DNA from: Elmis aenea
Taxonomy: Eukaryota; Arthropoda; Insecta; Coleoptera; Elmidae
Direction of reading: 5' to 3'
Assembly: GCA_947652605.1 (NCBI GenBank)
Contig: OX393582.1
Span: 9,572,544 to 9,636,543, forward strand
DNA length: 64,000 nt
In this document: positions 47,001-58,506 of the stretch, piece by piece
Position numbering within the stretch: the first letter of the stretch is position 1
Layout: every line of letters begins with the position of its first letter
The notes under the pieces: model-generated
Database searches by the model: none
What the model saw: only the letters and a program-made list of their open reading frames with translations
Told to the model about the DNA's origin: nothing
Translations under genes and position numbers: made by a program

Positions 47001-48584
47001 TCTTGTTCGTTTTCAAGCTGAAAAGCCAATTTTGTTAAGAATATTTATTTCAGTTTATTCTATCGGAAGTAGCTTTTCTTTGTTATTGTTTTACACTTAA
47101 TTGTTACAAACTTATGAGAACTATTGTTGTGGATCGTCACATAGTTTCTTATTATTATTTAATGATCATAAAAATCCTAATGAATAACAAGTGAAAGTCA
47201 ACAATCGATAATCGATAAACTAAAGTCAATTATTCGGCCAATTTGCTTGTGGGTGCATCTCCATTATCAATATAATTAATATAGTTAACGGCTTCTAACC
47301 GGATTCTCTTCGGTTAATTGTTATTCCCCCGTTTATATTCCATTAAACGGAGTCAGTTAATCCGCATTCAAAATATGGCATAGAACAGAGTAAACTCGTG
47401 GCAGCGGTTAGTTTATGTAATAGCTTATGCGAATTAATAAATTACCCCCTACACCCTTATTCCACAGTGGGATCGTAGTCTGAAGTAAGATTCCGCTGAC
47501 TGGTCAAAGCGATGTGCAGATTGAAAGTTTTCCTTGAATTCTAGACGTGAAATTTCAAGTTTGGCCATCAATAGAACCACCAACTTTTATATTTTGTAGT
47601 AAAGTTCGGCATGTATGGAATTTTCCGCTTGCTTTCTAGATCAGTCTGGCGCATTCCGCTATATTTATACTGGAATTAATTTGTATTTAAATCAAGATCG
47701 GAACGAGAGTGGAGTGTGTGTTCCCGGATTTGCAGCACAATGCGTCCCGACCGCTAAAACCCCTTGAGCCCTGCCAGTTCTCCTTCTCGCACCCATTCTC
47801 GCACTATTGTTACATAATCACCAGGCAGCCGTCAAATTTATAATTTACTAGAATCACTTGTACTTGCACCGTTTCTGAAACCTAAAATGCGAGCACTTCA
47901 TTGGGGAGCGAGTCTCTTTTGTTTCAATGTATCTTTGGTATGACAGCTGCTCTTTGTTTTTAGGAGATTAGAACGGCTTGTAATGCTGCTTCTAATTTTA
48001 AAGCAACACACCAAGAGTCCTATAATTTATTTTTAAGGCATTTTGATTATCTAGACAAACAGTGTCATGTTGACAGAATACTCCATTCCATTCCATGGCA
48101 ACGCATACAAGGAAATATATTCCATTTAATTAAGAGAAATGTTAAAATAAAAATTAACGCATTATGATAAAAGATTGATTAATATGATTAACTTATATTG
48201 GGTTGGCCACTTCTGCTTAAAAAAATATGTAATTTTATCATAATTGTATCCAAGAAATAAACTTCAGTTCTATTGTTTTAGTATGGATGGTAAAATTACT
48301 TTATAATCGACTATTTACAATCTACATACTTACCACAAAAGTATGACTTGATTTTGACGCTTTATATTCGGGAGTAGATTGCTTGGGTAAAGGATTTTTT
48401 AAAGCTGGTGTTTGAAGGCTAGGATTTAGCTAAACTATAAAAAAACTTTTTGAGACAAAGTGGACTTCTGGAGAAAAGCAATACGGGAAAATTTATTGAA
48501 AATATTTTAAAACATTGTTACAATAAAAAAATTACCTTTGACCCACCTTTTAGTTCTAAGTGATCAAAATTTGGAAATTACAAC
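47001..48584. other. Unassigned, partly GC-balanced sequence
   Basis: 47220-47960 is of mixed composition and not repetitive in this window. No exon was recognised. Confidence 0.3.
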
Positions 48585-48797
48585 AAATGCCAATAATAAT
48601 AACTGTCAACTACTTTCATACCGTTTGTCTAAGGTGTTCATGAAAATGGAATATCAAGAGTATTCAAACACGGATATATTTTGAACTTATTTTACAATAT
48701 ACGTGTTTGAATACTCTTGATTTTTCATTTTCATGGATACTTTAGCTTTAGACAAACGCGATAAAAGTGGTTGACAGCTATTATTATTGACATTTAA
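48585..48797. mobile_element. ~210-bp palindrome (fold-back MITE)
   Basis: The left arm (gccaataataataactgtca ... atcaagagtattcaaacacg) is mirrored by the right arm (cgtgtttgaatactcttgat ... tgacagctattattattgac). The loop is at ~48676-48700. Confidence 0.75.
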
Positions 48798-48999
48798 TGT
48801 CATTTCTAAGGCTTTCTATTTAAAAATGTTACCATTTTCTCTTAACTTTATCAAAAATTCTTAATAACTCGAAAATTATTGCAGATGGGTATAGGTATAG
48901 CAAATGCTAATGCAGATTGATGCAGAACATAATTTTGTATTAGATAATGAAAAATTAATGTGGGCATTGTATTTGAAAAAAACGAGTTTTAGTGGTCAG

Positions 49000-49441
49000 C
49001 AATTTTTACTTGTATTTATAATATTTGTTCGAACTGAAAGCCTTTGGTTCGTAAACATAGCTGCAAACTTTTAGGTATCGTCCAACACAAACTAGAAATA
49101 ATTACAAGGAAAACAGAGATGACAACTAATGACAATGTTGCCATGTGTATTATTTTCATTTAAATCAGTGATTAACATATTTTCAACACCGATTTTTGAA
49201 AAGAAAAACACAATATCTAGGAAAAAAGATTATTCGAAATTTATTTTTATTCCAAATTGCAGCTTTTTCATTTGCAAGTATTAAATAATAACGATTATTA
49301 AAGGACTAAATGTCAAAACTTTGAGGACCTCTTGCAGACACAGCAAGCATGGTACAACATTTTTGTATCAAGATTTTCGACTTAGAATTTTACGAAGAAC
49401 ATCGCCACGTGTAGCGCTTCCGCCAATTTATACACACCCTG
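49000..49441. mobile_element. 5'-truncated second copy of the 20100 MITE
   Basis: It runs from cagcaatttttactt to the right tip acacaccctg and TA, collinear with ~20273-20723. The left ~170 bp, including one inverted repeat, is missing. Confidence 0.8.
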
Positions 49442-50179
49442 TATACATTTTAAGAATATTAATTTTATACCGCTATATGTTTTTTTGTTTTGTTAAGGTT
49501 AACAGTTATTTAGCTTCGTCTCATTTAACGGTGCGAAGTATTTGTTTTAAATTATTTAGTGTGCTTTTACCACGGCTACAATAATTCTGTAATTTCTAAT
49601 CGTCGATAATCTATAATATAACCCTAAATTCCCAATGAAAACCAAATAGTTACATGCGTATATGTTTGGGGCAAACAGAACTTTATTTGGTTGAATGTAA
49701 TAAATGGAGGGTCTCAAGGTACGTTAAATTTAAAACGATTGTTATTGATATTCTCTCAGTTTACGCTTCCCTGTTGACCTTCCCAATTAATGTATGATCC
49801 AGTGCGACCGTAATATATTAAAAGAATCGTTACGGTTTACAAATGTGAATGTTTTGCAAATCCGTTATGAATTTATTCGATTTCCTTATTACTCAAATTG
49901 CCGTATATTTCATTTTATATCGCCCTTCCAACGTGCAATGATGATTTACACAAAATGACTTTGCGATGCTTTTAAAAATATTATCGCCACGTACATTTAT
50001 GAGGATTAAGTCAAATTAATTGAGAATTAAAAACAAAAACTAGTAGGCCGTAAATAACAAAATCCACTGCTGTTATGAACAATTTAAACGTAAAAAGAGT
50101 TCAGTTTAGCACCAAACAAGGACAGAATCTCCTTTTATGGCTGTTACTGAAAAAACTAAGATTGATTTGCAGTTTTCAC
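49442..50179. other. Unassigned intron sequence
   Basis: No feature recognised. Confidence 0.35.
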
Positions 50180-50492
50180 CATTTGTTAGGTGCGCCATAC
50201 CTGTGACATAGCTACGTTGCATTTTTTAAGTATCGGCGATTCGTGTAAAAAAATCTCTATTTTTTTACCCAAAAATATGTTTGTACCTTCAAATATAACC
50301 GAGTTATTATTGAAAAAAAAAGCCAATTTTTATTATTGTTTATTATCTAGCGAGCTATGGAATTTTTTTAAAGTATTAAAAGATCACTGAATAGGTTTCA
50401 GAAGGGGGAACAATTTTTCTCATTAAAACTTCTTTGTAGTTCTTACCTTTTACGAGATCCCAATAGTGGCCCTTCTATGTGGACCACCCTGT
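50180..50492. mobile_element. Right half of a CAGGGTGGTCCAC element
   Basis: gtttattatctagcgagcta, gatcactgaataggtttcag, ttacgagatcccaatagtgg and the TA-flanked tip tgtggaccaccctg match the right part of 39882-41840. Confidence 0.65.
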
Positions 50493-50783
50493 ATATCACA
50501 TTTATTGCACTATGTGTATAACATAACAATGATACAACCTCAAATTTTGGCTATTCGAGTATTAGCAGCCACTGAAGTAGATAAATAAGGTACCTATAGC
50601 TTAAATTGTTATGACCAATTGATTTCAGATTAGTTTAACCATTCAATGTATACTACAAAGATAATAGGCGAGGAAACATTTAACAAATTGCATTGTGTCA
50701 GTTGATTTCAACTCAACAAAGTTTTTTTAAAGTTTTTTTACAGTTTGGTATGTTGACTATAATAAACTACAAAGTTGTATGAT

Positions 50784-51855
50784 CAGGGGTCCCCAAACTA
50801 CATCCCGCGGGCCGGACTCGGAAGAGTTTTCATCTGGCCCGCGGCATTTTAAAAAATATATGTCGTTGGCATAATGTGAAATCCGGGTTTTTACAAAATG
50901 CCTAGGCTTTTTGAGAAAAGCCATCAAACGAGCAAATTATGACTTTCTATTAACCTAGGTTTGTGTTCATACAAAAAAAAACTTAACTAACATTTAACCT
51001 AATCATTTGATCAGTAACAGAAGGTCAGGTTAAGGGTTGGTTAAAGTTTGATTAAAAACAAATTATGGAAATGAAGCTAATAGGTTTGTTTGCATTAAAA
51101 ACAGTCATGCTGGTATCTTAATATTTGCCTAGTCAAAACACGAGATGCGCGTTTTGTCTAGTAATTTTATAAAATGCCGGATTTCACATTATTTCTACGA
51201 CATATATAATACCTACTGCTAATGCATATAGAAAATACCTACAAATATAATTTGTGATGAATTGGTAGCTTTACAATAATGCGAAAAAATAATTATTTAA
51301 AAGTGAAAACATGATTTCAGCTATATGTTTTGTTGCCAGAAAATAAATATAGCTACACCAAAAATTTTGTAGTTAAAAATATTCCTGCATTAGGCAGTAC
51401 TTTGATCTGGAAATAATCAATTTTAAGAATGAAACGTATTTAACAAAAAAAAAACCATTCAAAACTCATCGACGGTTATTATTTGCATAATATTTTTAAA
51501 ATGTCTAAAGTTTGACACCATTATATCGATAAAGTAGTAATTTAGGTATTAACGAAACAATTGCATAGTTCTCATTAGCACTATTTTAGTATTTGATGAC
51601 TGATGATGATTGATTTTTATTCGTCCTAATTTTGAAAATACCTATCTGTTAAATTAAGCAAAAAAAAATACTCCTTCTTGTTCATGTAGTTTACTTTATT
51701 ATTAAGATTAATCTATTTGTTTAGTTGTACTTGAGTTATTATTGTTGTTATACTTATACAGCTATTTCGTGTAAGCATTTGTTTTTTAATTCGGTCTACT
51801 TAGCCCTTTCAATAAGCCTATGTGGCCCTCCTCCTAAAAAGTTTGGGGACCCCTG
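50784..51855. mobile_element. hAT-type non-autonomous element (caggggtccccaaact ends)
   Basis: The perfect 16-bp ends caggggtccccaaact and agtttggggacccctg enclose 1072 bp. The left subterminal region is GC-rich (cccgcgggccgg). The flanking octamers tgtatgat and ttctatgt do not match well. The right flank is the tip of a CAGGGTGGTCCAC element, so the insertion is nested. It is non-coding. Confidence 0.75.
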
Positions 51856-51875
51856 TTCTATGTGGACCACCCTGT

Positions 51876-52439
51876 ATATATAACCATAAGTTTTTCTAGC
51901 TGTTAGTTCAAACTCTTGTCAATAAATTATGCATAACCAATTTTTAAATTCGTCAGTCTCTTAACCTGTATCAGTAAAACTAATTTTTTACGAATATGAC
52001 AAGTTTGGTAATACAGTAATGTTCTTTAAAAAAAAAGTTGCAAAAGACACCGATTTCAAACATTTTACTGCTGTTATAAGCGATTATGCCATTCAACACT
52101 CTGTATTTGCCTATTTTACCAAATTAAAGGTTATCATTGCTTTTCCACGTTCATGTCATTGTTTATTAACTAACACAAGTATTTGCCTAAACGTATTCAT
52201 CAGCAGTTGAGCCTTTGACCATCGATCACGCATACAATTAACATAACATTACACAGCTGAAAATTTATTGATAATTCAGCGTTTCGTTCCTATTTACATT
52301 TCAAGTGCTGTCTGTCAATTTACCCCGATATTTGAGCGTGTAAAATATCAAAATTAAAATCAGTTTCAAGCATTAAATCATCCTAACGTTTGTAAATCCG
52401 TTTCTGCAACTTTAGAAATTATTCGACAGGCTTAAAGAT
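51876..52439. other. Unassigned intron sequence
   Basis: No feature recognised. Confidence 0.35.
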
Positions 52440-52649
52440 TTGAGCAGAGAGAGAAAGTTGAAGCGATGGACCACGTGCCGCTGGAACTTCAAGTGCTCGC
52501 ACGCCCGAAAAATTGGCGCAGATGGACGGCTCGTGCGTCAGAACCGCTGTGTGATTGTTGATAAAGTTTCGGAAACTTTGTCACTGGGACGAAAGGAAGA
52601 TGAGAGCAGTGAATATAAGGATATAATCATATCGTTACATTGCAGTTAG
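52440..52649. other. GC-richer island, possible exon of unknown gene
   Basis: This 200-bp stretch (gatggaccacgtgccgctgg, gctcgcacgcccgaaaaat) is much richer in CpG than the flanks. It contains one 69-codon frame and, in another frame, a short ATG-led frame (MDHVPLELQVLARPKNWRRW). Neither matches a family I know. It is not repeated in the window. Confidence 0.3.
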
Positions 52650-53053
52650 ACACAATTAACGAATACAACAACGTATTGGCAGGTGCTTGCGAAAAATATG
52701 AGCTGACATAAATTTAAGCTTAGTTTTTTTTATTGGCATAGACGATTAATTTACAATCTATTTTCTATCAACAATAAATCGATGGTTAAAGTGTAAAACA
52801 TCGTAAGTTAGTTTCATACAATTTTACACGAGATGAAAAACGTTTTACAGCTTTCTCTCGTTAAAATCGGCTTCGATTTTTTAATAATAATATGCATGTT
52901 TCTAAAATATTAAAGTAAAATAATACTTAATAGATTTTGTCTATAATTTGTGAGAGATTCAGAATTAAAAGAAGGAAGAAACTAAGAAAAAAAATTTATT
53001 CCAGAAAAATATTTAACAGAAAACATCAAAGGCTTATTTAATAGGAAACATAA
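52650..53053. other. AT-rich spacer, 3' flank of the DDE-like gene
   Basis: No inverted partner of the 5' flank was seen. Confidence 0.3.
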
Positions 53054-55100
53054 TTAAGTATGTGAAATGGTGTCGTAGAAATGCCGGAAATCTTCCGGCA
53101 GGAATTTTTTCAAGTCCTGAAGGTGATTGAATTTGTCCACTTTAATTTTTGGTGGAACCTCATATAATGGCGTTATAATGACATTTTCATCATTATGATT
53201 TCTCGTTTGTCGTCTTGGCAATTGTTTCCAGTCATCCTCGTAGCATATTTTATAATCTATTGTCCCATCATGGCGATATGCAAGACATCTTATATCCGCA
53301 ACCTTTGGATCACCAGGAAAATTACCAGGACGAATAGAACCATAATTTTTAATTTGCGAGTAATTCTTGAAAAATTTAAAGTCTAGATAATTAACGTCAT
53401 ATTTTTGGCTTTGTAATTTTGCATTCTTGCATATTTGAACGTAGCATGCAGGGACATAAATATCGTGGTTTTTTAATTTTCGTTCTATGCTTGCATGCAT
53501 AGAGTCACACTCCATTTGAGTATGACCCTTTTCTAAATAATATTGGTATATTAGTATGTTTTTTATCGTCGCAAAATTTGACAAGGCATTAGCCAAAGTA
53601 ACATTGCGATTTTGATATCCACAGCCGTCGCTAAAAATAATTACTTCATTTGTTAAGGCTGTTATATACTTCTCAAGTTGATGTATTATAATTGTAGTAA
53701 ATTCATTGGCAGTAACCTGTCCTGCTCCTTCATGCCAAAGGTAACAATCGCCTTTGCTATGCCCCAGATTAAAGAAAGTAAAATTATGTACGCTCTACTT
53801 CATTTTGTAGTATGCTACAGACACCTGCAATTTTGGAGATGTCAGTAAAGATTGTGCATCCATAGTAAACACCAGTTTTGATGGATCTGATAGAGCTAGC
53901 TCTTTTTGGTGTTCCTTTGCAGCACGAGCAGAGTCCTTGCGTCGTAGATGTAAGCTGTAGTCTTCTTCTGATATACTACCAACCTTGTGACCTGTACATA
54001 TATCACACTGATCTTTCTTTGGCCTGTATAGCGAGAGGTTAAGTTTTTTAAATACTTGACGAAAACTGGTATGGCTCAATGGGTGGCAGTTTTCTTCTGT
54101 GCATTCCTTGACATAGAATCTATACAGGTCGTTTATATTTTGCCAGGTACCTTCTAAATATAATTTAGTTGAATCTTTACGGCAATAGTGACTCTCCATC
54201 TTTGGAAGCTTTTGTAAGAACTGATTTAGGAATTCTCTTTCTTTGGATGTTTTAGGTAAACGTTCTTTTGAAGTACTACTTTTGAGAAGACTTTTAGAAC
54301 TACTTAACAAATTTATTTCCGTTTTCTCGTTAACCCAAATATGTACACTCCACTCTCCAATTGAAAGTGTTTCTAAAAACATTTTCTTACATACTCGCCT
54401 TCGAATATTATTATTATTTAAGTGAAAAACTAACGACCGTTTACGCTGAAGTGAAGTGTCATCTGTTTTGTGGGATTTAATAGGCAGTAAATCAACCAAA
54501 CCCATTATGTAAACTTTTTTCTCATCCCAACTAAAATTTTCCAGAACTTTTGAAAATTCTCCATTCAATCTTCCTCACTGAAGCTCCTACAGAACAACTT
54601 AGAAGATTTGTTAGACATTTTACAGTTGCAAGCTGGGCCCATCTGCTTTTCTTTTCTCTCTACACTTTCATAGAATGCACCTTGTTTATTAAATTGCAAT
54701 GATAAATATTTTTCTCCTTTCATTTTTTTTGTTTTATTTACATTACGACTCCAATTACTTTTGTTGACTTCTCCTTTCTTTGCTCTCTTTCTTGATGTTT
54801 TTTTACTTATTTGTGGGTGCACCGGGGGCTGCTCCAGTGAAAAAGATTCATCACTTGTATGAGAGGCAACTGACAATTCATAACTGGACCCACTATCTTC
54901 AAAAGGATCACTTTCTTCTGCCGGATCCTCAACATTCTTATCTTTATCAGAAATGCTGTTTTGGCTCACACTATAATAATAACCTTATTTTTTTTTGCAA
55001 TGAAGCAGGCTAAATCTACTTACCATGTGTAATCAACAGTATTAGTCTTTTTTACCATCTCAACCATTAACTTTCCACGATTACACTGTGTGAAAGACAT
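53054..55100 (-). pseudogene. Two-exon DDE-like (DUF7869-type) transposase-like gene with one frameshift and one stop
   Basis: Exon 1 (55100-55024) starts at ATG and reads MSFTQCNRGKLMVEMVKKTN. A 53-bp intron (55023-54971; GTAAGT...TTATAG) is followed by exon 2, and the joint codon is TGT in phase 2. Exon 2 encodes a Ser/Glu-rich then Lys-rich N-terminus (to SFSEED), a one-base frameshift at ~54567, SWDEKKVYIMGLVDLLPIKS, SHTSFRQVFKKLNLSLYRPK, a CDICTGH zinc-like motif, and LVFTMDAQ. One TAG stop (53795-53797) follows, then the frame continues KGDCYLWHEGAGQ, VIIFSDGCGYQNRN and KGHTQMECDSMHASIER to a normal stop at 53054. The acidic residues in TMD, FSDG and MECDS fit an RNase H-fold DDE/D catalytic triad. 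The family name is from memory of insect multi-copy proteins; function is inferred. Confidence 0.65.
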
Positions 55101-55144
55101 TATTTTCTGCCAAAAAGCACACCTATTTACATACGCACACGTTA

Positions 55145-55445
55145 TTTTACCTCCTCGTAAGTCGTACAAATAATGCCGTTTGATGTCAAAACCTCCTAAG
55201 TCGGACTTGAAAGGTTTTGGCTTTAAAATTAAAGTGTTTAAGTCTTACAGAGTTTTGATAGATGGCTCTGTCAGTATTAATTGTGAATTTACACTTGAGA
55301 GGTTTTGTAGCTTAATAGATGATGATATTCTTAAACATTTGCCACCATAATAAATATTATGAAAAATATCGACTTACAAGGTTTTACACTTTAACTATCG
55401 AAATAGACTGTTCTGACTTTGTAAAGCCTCGTAAAGTTGCAATTT
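55145..55445. repeat. Array of CCTYSTAAGTC motifs in both orientations, 5' of the DDE-like gene
   Basis: Copies and near copies: cctcgtaagtcgtac (~55152), cctcctaagtcggac (~55191), gacttgaaaggttttg (~55203), acttgagaggttttg (~55292), cgacttacaaggtttt (~55370) and gcctcgtaaagttgc (~55427). They could be subterminal binding sites of a mobile element whose tip is not resolved. Confidence 0.4.
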
Positions 55446-56029
55446 TTTTTATTAAGATATTAAAACATATTTTAGATGAATACAATCGCTTTCGTTACGA
55501 GTGAATAGTAAAATGGTTAAGTGAAATTTTATAGAAGAAATCACTGTAAACATAAATTATATCTTAGAAACTATTGAACGATGTTTTTTTATTCTTAATT
55601 TTTTAGCTTTGTTTTCGTATCTATACATTAACGGGACGTAACTAACTTTACGTTTCAAATTAACATAATTTTTTAAGACCGTCGAAGAAAAGAGTCGAGC
55701 TCGTAATTAAAGTAATTAGAGAGGGTAAATACAAGAAAATCTCTTTAAGACGTCACTCGGATTGCATTAAAGTTATTAAAAACTAAGTTTTTAAAGTTGA
55801 TCATACCTAATTACTTACTTTTTAATCCCTTAACACTTTCCGTTATTAAAGTTTGAGATTATTTCTATTCAAATGTTTTGAGTTGGCTGATATTTTTGTA
55901 TTCACAAAAGGTGGTTTTAACGTTCTTATTTGTTAGCGTCTAGCCAAACGAGTGAGGGATTACTTTATAAATCTTTGAAGGCGAGTTGCTTCGTGTTGCA
56001 GCTAGGCGTGGATTGTGAATCCGTTCTAA
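55446..56029. other. AT-rich spacer
   Basis: No feature recognised. Confidence 0.35.
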
Positions 56030-56243
56030 TCACAGCAGGTAATTTTTAATCGCATTTTGCATAAGAAATAGGGTATCGATTGCTTGGTTGTAAGTTATAT
56101 ACGGCCTCTTCCACTGGATTACTTCTTTTCCGGAAGTTAAAACCCCTCCTCTATTTCTATTCCCTTCTATTTCTATTTCTTCAACCAATTCTTCTTCCTT
56201 ATCTGTTATTCTTCTGAAGTTCCACATACCTTATTTACAATCC
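56030..56243 (-). pseudogene. Downstream part of a TE-like coiled-coil ORF split by piggyBac 3
   Basis: The minus-strand frame of ~65 codons reads MWNFRRITDKEEELVEEIEI then VIQWKRPYITYNQAIDTLFL. It abuts the TTAA at 56244. I infer that it continues the coiled-coil frame at 57932-58132; a stop lies just after the junction. It may be a LINE ORF1; the family is not recognised. Confidence 0.4.
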
Positions 56244-56247
56244 TTAA

Positions 56248-57927
56248 CCCATTTATGCCCCAATTATTTTTTTTTGTTATTTTTGGGCAGCGATGTGATA
56301 GTTTAAGTGTTCATGATGTTTTGGGAGCGATGACGGTAAAAAAAAATTTTTTGTCCAACAAAATATTTGAATTTCGGCGTGTTCCATAAATGGAACAATG
56401 GGCATGAATGATACCAGTATTATTACGCCCATAATAATGATCAGTGGGCCTTCATGACGCGATCATTATACAACCATTTACAGGAAATGAAAAATTAAAG
56501 ACAGCGAATAATTTGAAGGTAATTTAATTCGAGAAAAATAAATAATATTCCAGGATTCTAAATGTAAATAAACTTTTTTAACTGTCAATAAAACTTGTAT
56601 ATAGATACTGTACATAAAAGTAGGCACTAAGCAGAATAATTACTTAGTGTGAAACGATCTAAAACAATCTTCATGACAATTAATACCACACTTTTCACAA
56701 GCTTTTGTAGTATTTTTTTTTACAAACGGCACAGCGATTTTGTTTTTCGGCAGCGATAATCCAGTGGTCTAATCGATCAAACCTTACTTGATCAGGAACT
56801 CGTGAAGTTAGTTAGCTCTTAATGAGTAACAGGACGACCTCCTCCTTTTCCTAACTGACCATATTTTTGTAAGTACGTTTGAATTATAGTGCGTCGAAAT
56901 TTCAAATGATCCATTTTTTACCATTGCCTTTTCTATACAGTTGCAAAGCATTATGGACACTAATATCTACACAATAGGCAAAACCTGACCACCACCATTT
57001 TTTTGATCTAATAGATATTCTGTAGCACTCCACATTTTGATCCATTCGATCGACACCTCCCATATATTTGTTATATTGAGAGATAACAAATGGTTGAGTA
57101 ACAGGAATTTCTTCTTTTCCGAAGATACCCATCTGTCCACATTACCTTCGGGACCTGTAGGGTTGCATGTACTAACAGTTAAGACGATTCTGTTGTCATG
57201 CCAACTTGTAATTGTGACATTATTTTTTTGGTCAGTACAAAAATCATAATATCCTCGAGGTTTTTTTCCATAGCTTTTGATGACATTATAGCCGAGCACT
57301 TTTCAATTCGGTTGTACTTTATAGTACCTCTATAACCGATATCTTGTTCTTGTAAACGATTAACTAATTTTAGTGACGAAAAAAAACGATCACCATATAT
57401 TTTAAATGGCACCTTTTCAGGTAAATCTTTCAAGAGTTCAAGTACAACTGTCCCTCCGCACAAAAATTTTCGTCCACCACAAGCTGTATAAGCTCTGCTG
57501 TGGTGTAATATCTGAAATTGGAATTAAAAAAATATGTACCCGTTCATGTCCAATGTTCCCATAATGGAACATTTAAAAAAACGTTGAATTGCTTCAAGAG
57601 TAAAAAAATAATATTCCGTTTCATTGTCAATCAATTAGTTAACAAGTTACTAAATAAGAGATAATATAAAAAAATTTAATAAAAACGCATCTAAAATCTA
57701 GTTTATACTTACTTTTTAAATGCCATATTTTTTTGTTTTATTTCACAAAATAACTGTTGAAATTTAAAAAAATCACAACGCAATACACAATGTATGTGGT
57801 GAAAAGTGATAACCGACAGGGTTTGTAAACACGTTGAGACCGTTTCAAACCATTTCCAACCTCACATTTAGCCAATAGTGGGGGAAATATAGTATGTTCC
57901 ATTTTTGGAACAATGGGATAAGATGGG
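56248..57927 (-). mobile_element. piggyBac-family element 3 (TTAA-flanked)
   Basis: TTAA is at 56244-56247 and 57928-57931. The tips cccatttatgcccc and gggataagatggg are imperfect inverted repeats. The palindrome gttccatttttggaac (57896-57911) lies exactly 16 bases inside the right (5') tip. gttccataaatggaac (56381-56396) is 133 bases inside the left tip. A further gttcccataatggaac is near 57556. Confidence 0.9.
56690..57512 (-). pseudogene. piggyBac transposase 3, C-terminal half, frameshifted
   Basis: It reads from AYTACGGRKFLCGGTVVLEL through VPFKIYGDRFFSSLKL (second catalytic Asp) and YRGTIKYNRIEKC. After a shift it reads KPRGYYDFCTDQKNNVTITS and STCNPTGPEGNVDRW, and after another EIPVTQPFVISQYNKYMGGV + DRMDQN (third Asp). 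WWWSGFAYCVDISVHNALQL follows and, in broken frames at 56690-56860, a cysteine-rich C-terminus (CAVCKK, CEKCGINCHEDCF). The N-terminal half with the first Asp is gone. ttttccaatttcag-like sequence at ~57513 could be a splice acceptor or a deletion edge. Confidence 0.8.
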
Positions 57928-57931
57928 TTAA

Positions 57932-58132
57932 ACTCCATTTCCTTACTCATTTTTTTTCCAAATTTTGTACTTTGTTTTCTAATATATCATTCTCAGTTTC
58001 TATTTGTGCGTTTTCTTCCTTCAAGTTCCTGATTTCCTGATGGTATTCTTTATGTCCTTCTATAATTTCCTTCATTTCTTGCTTAAGTTTTTGAATCATG
58101 ACTAATTATTCATTCATTTTAGGAACGCCCAT
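57932..58132 (-). pseudogene. Upstream part of the coiled-coil ORF split by piggyBac 3
   Basis: Minus-strand MGVPKMNE, one stop, then VMIQKLKQEMKEIIEGHKEY and NLKEENAQIETENDILENKV, a strong heptad-type coiled coil as in LINE ORF1 proteins or structural proteins. The frame runs into TTAA at 57928. Confidence 0.45.
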
Positions 58133-58498
58133 ATCGTTTTGAGGAAACCTCTACGTCACTGATATTATATGCATAATTATTATATCATATCACTTTATGG
58201 AATTTTGGAATTAAACCGTTTTGCACACTATTAACTATTCGTTCATGCTAAGACCCGGTTTCGGGTTTATTATCTCCGATTGTCGCAGCCACAAGAAACA
58301 CGCCCGCTCCGCTTGGCTGGCCAAACAACTTATGTAAAAGTATTAAAAATCAAATAATCTACAATATATTATTTTAAAGAGGATAGTTTCACAATGTTTT
58401 CTCAAAATATTCTAGAATCTTGCGCTGTGCATGTTCGTCACAAATAACATGAATAATAAAATAGCGTTGCCATAGAAGATAAATAAAATTTTGATAGT
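58133..58498. other. Unassigned spacer
   Basis: No feature recognised. Confidence 0.35.
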
Positions 58499-58506
58499 CG
58501 CGAACG

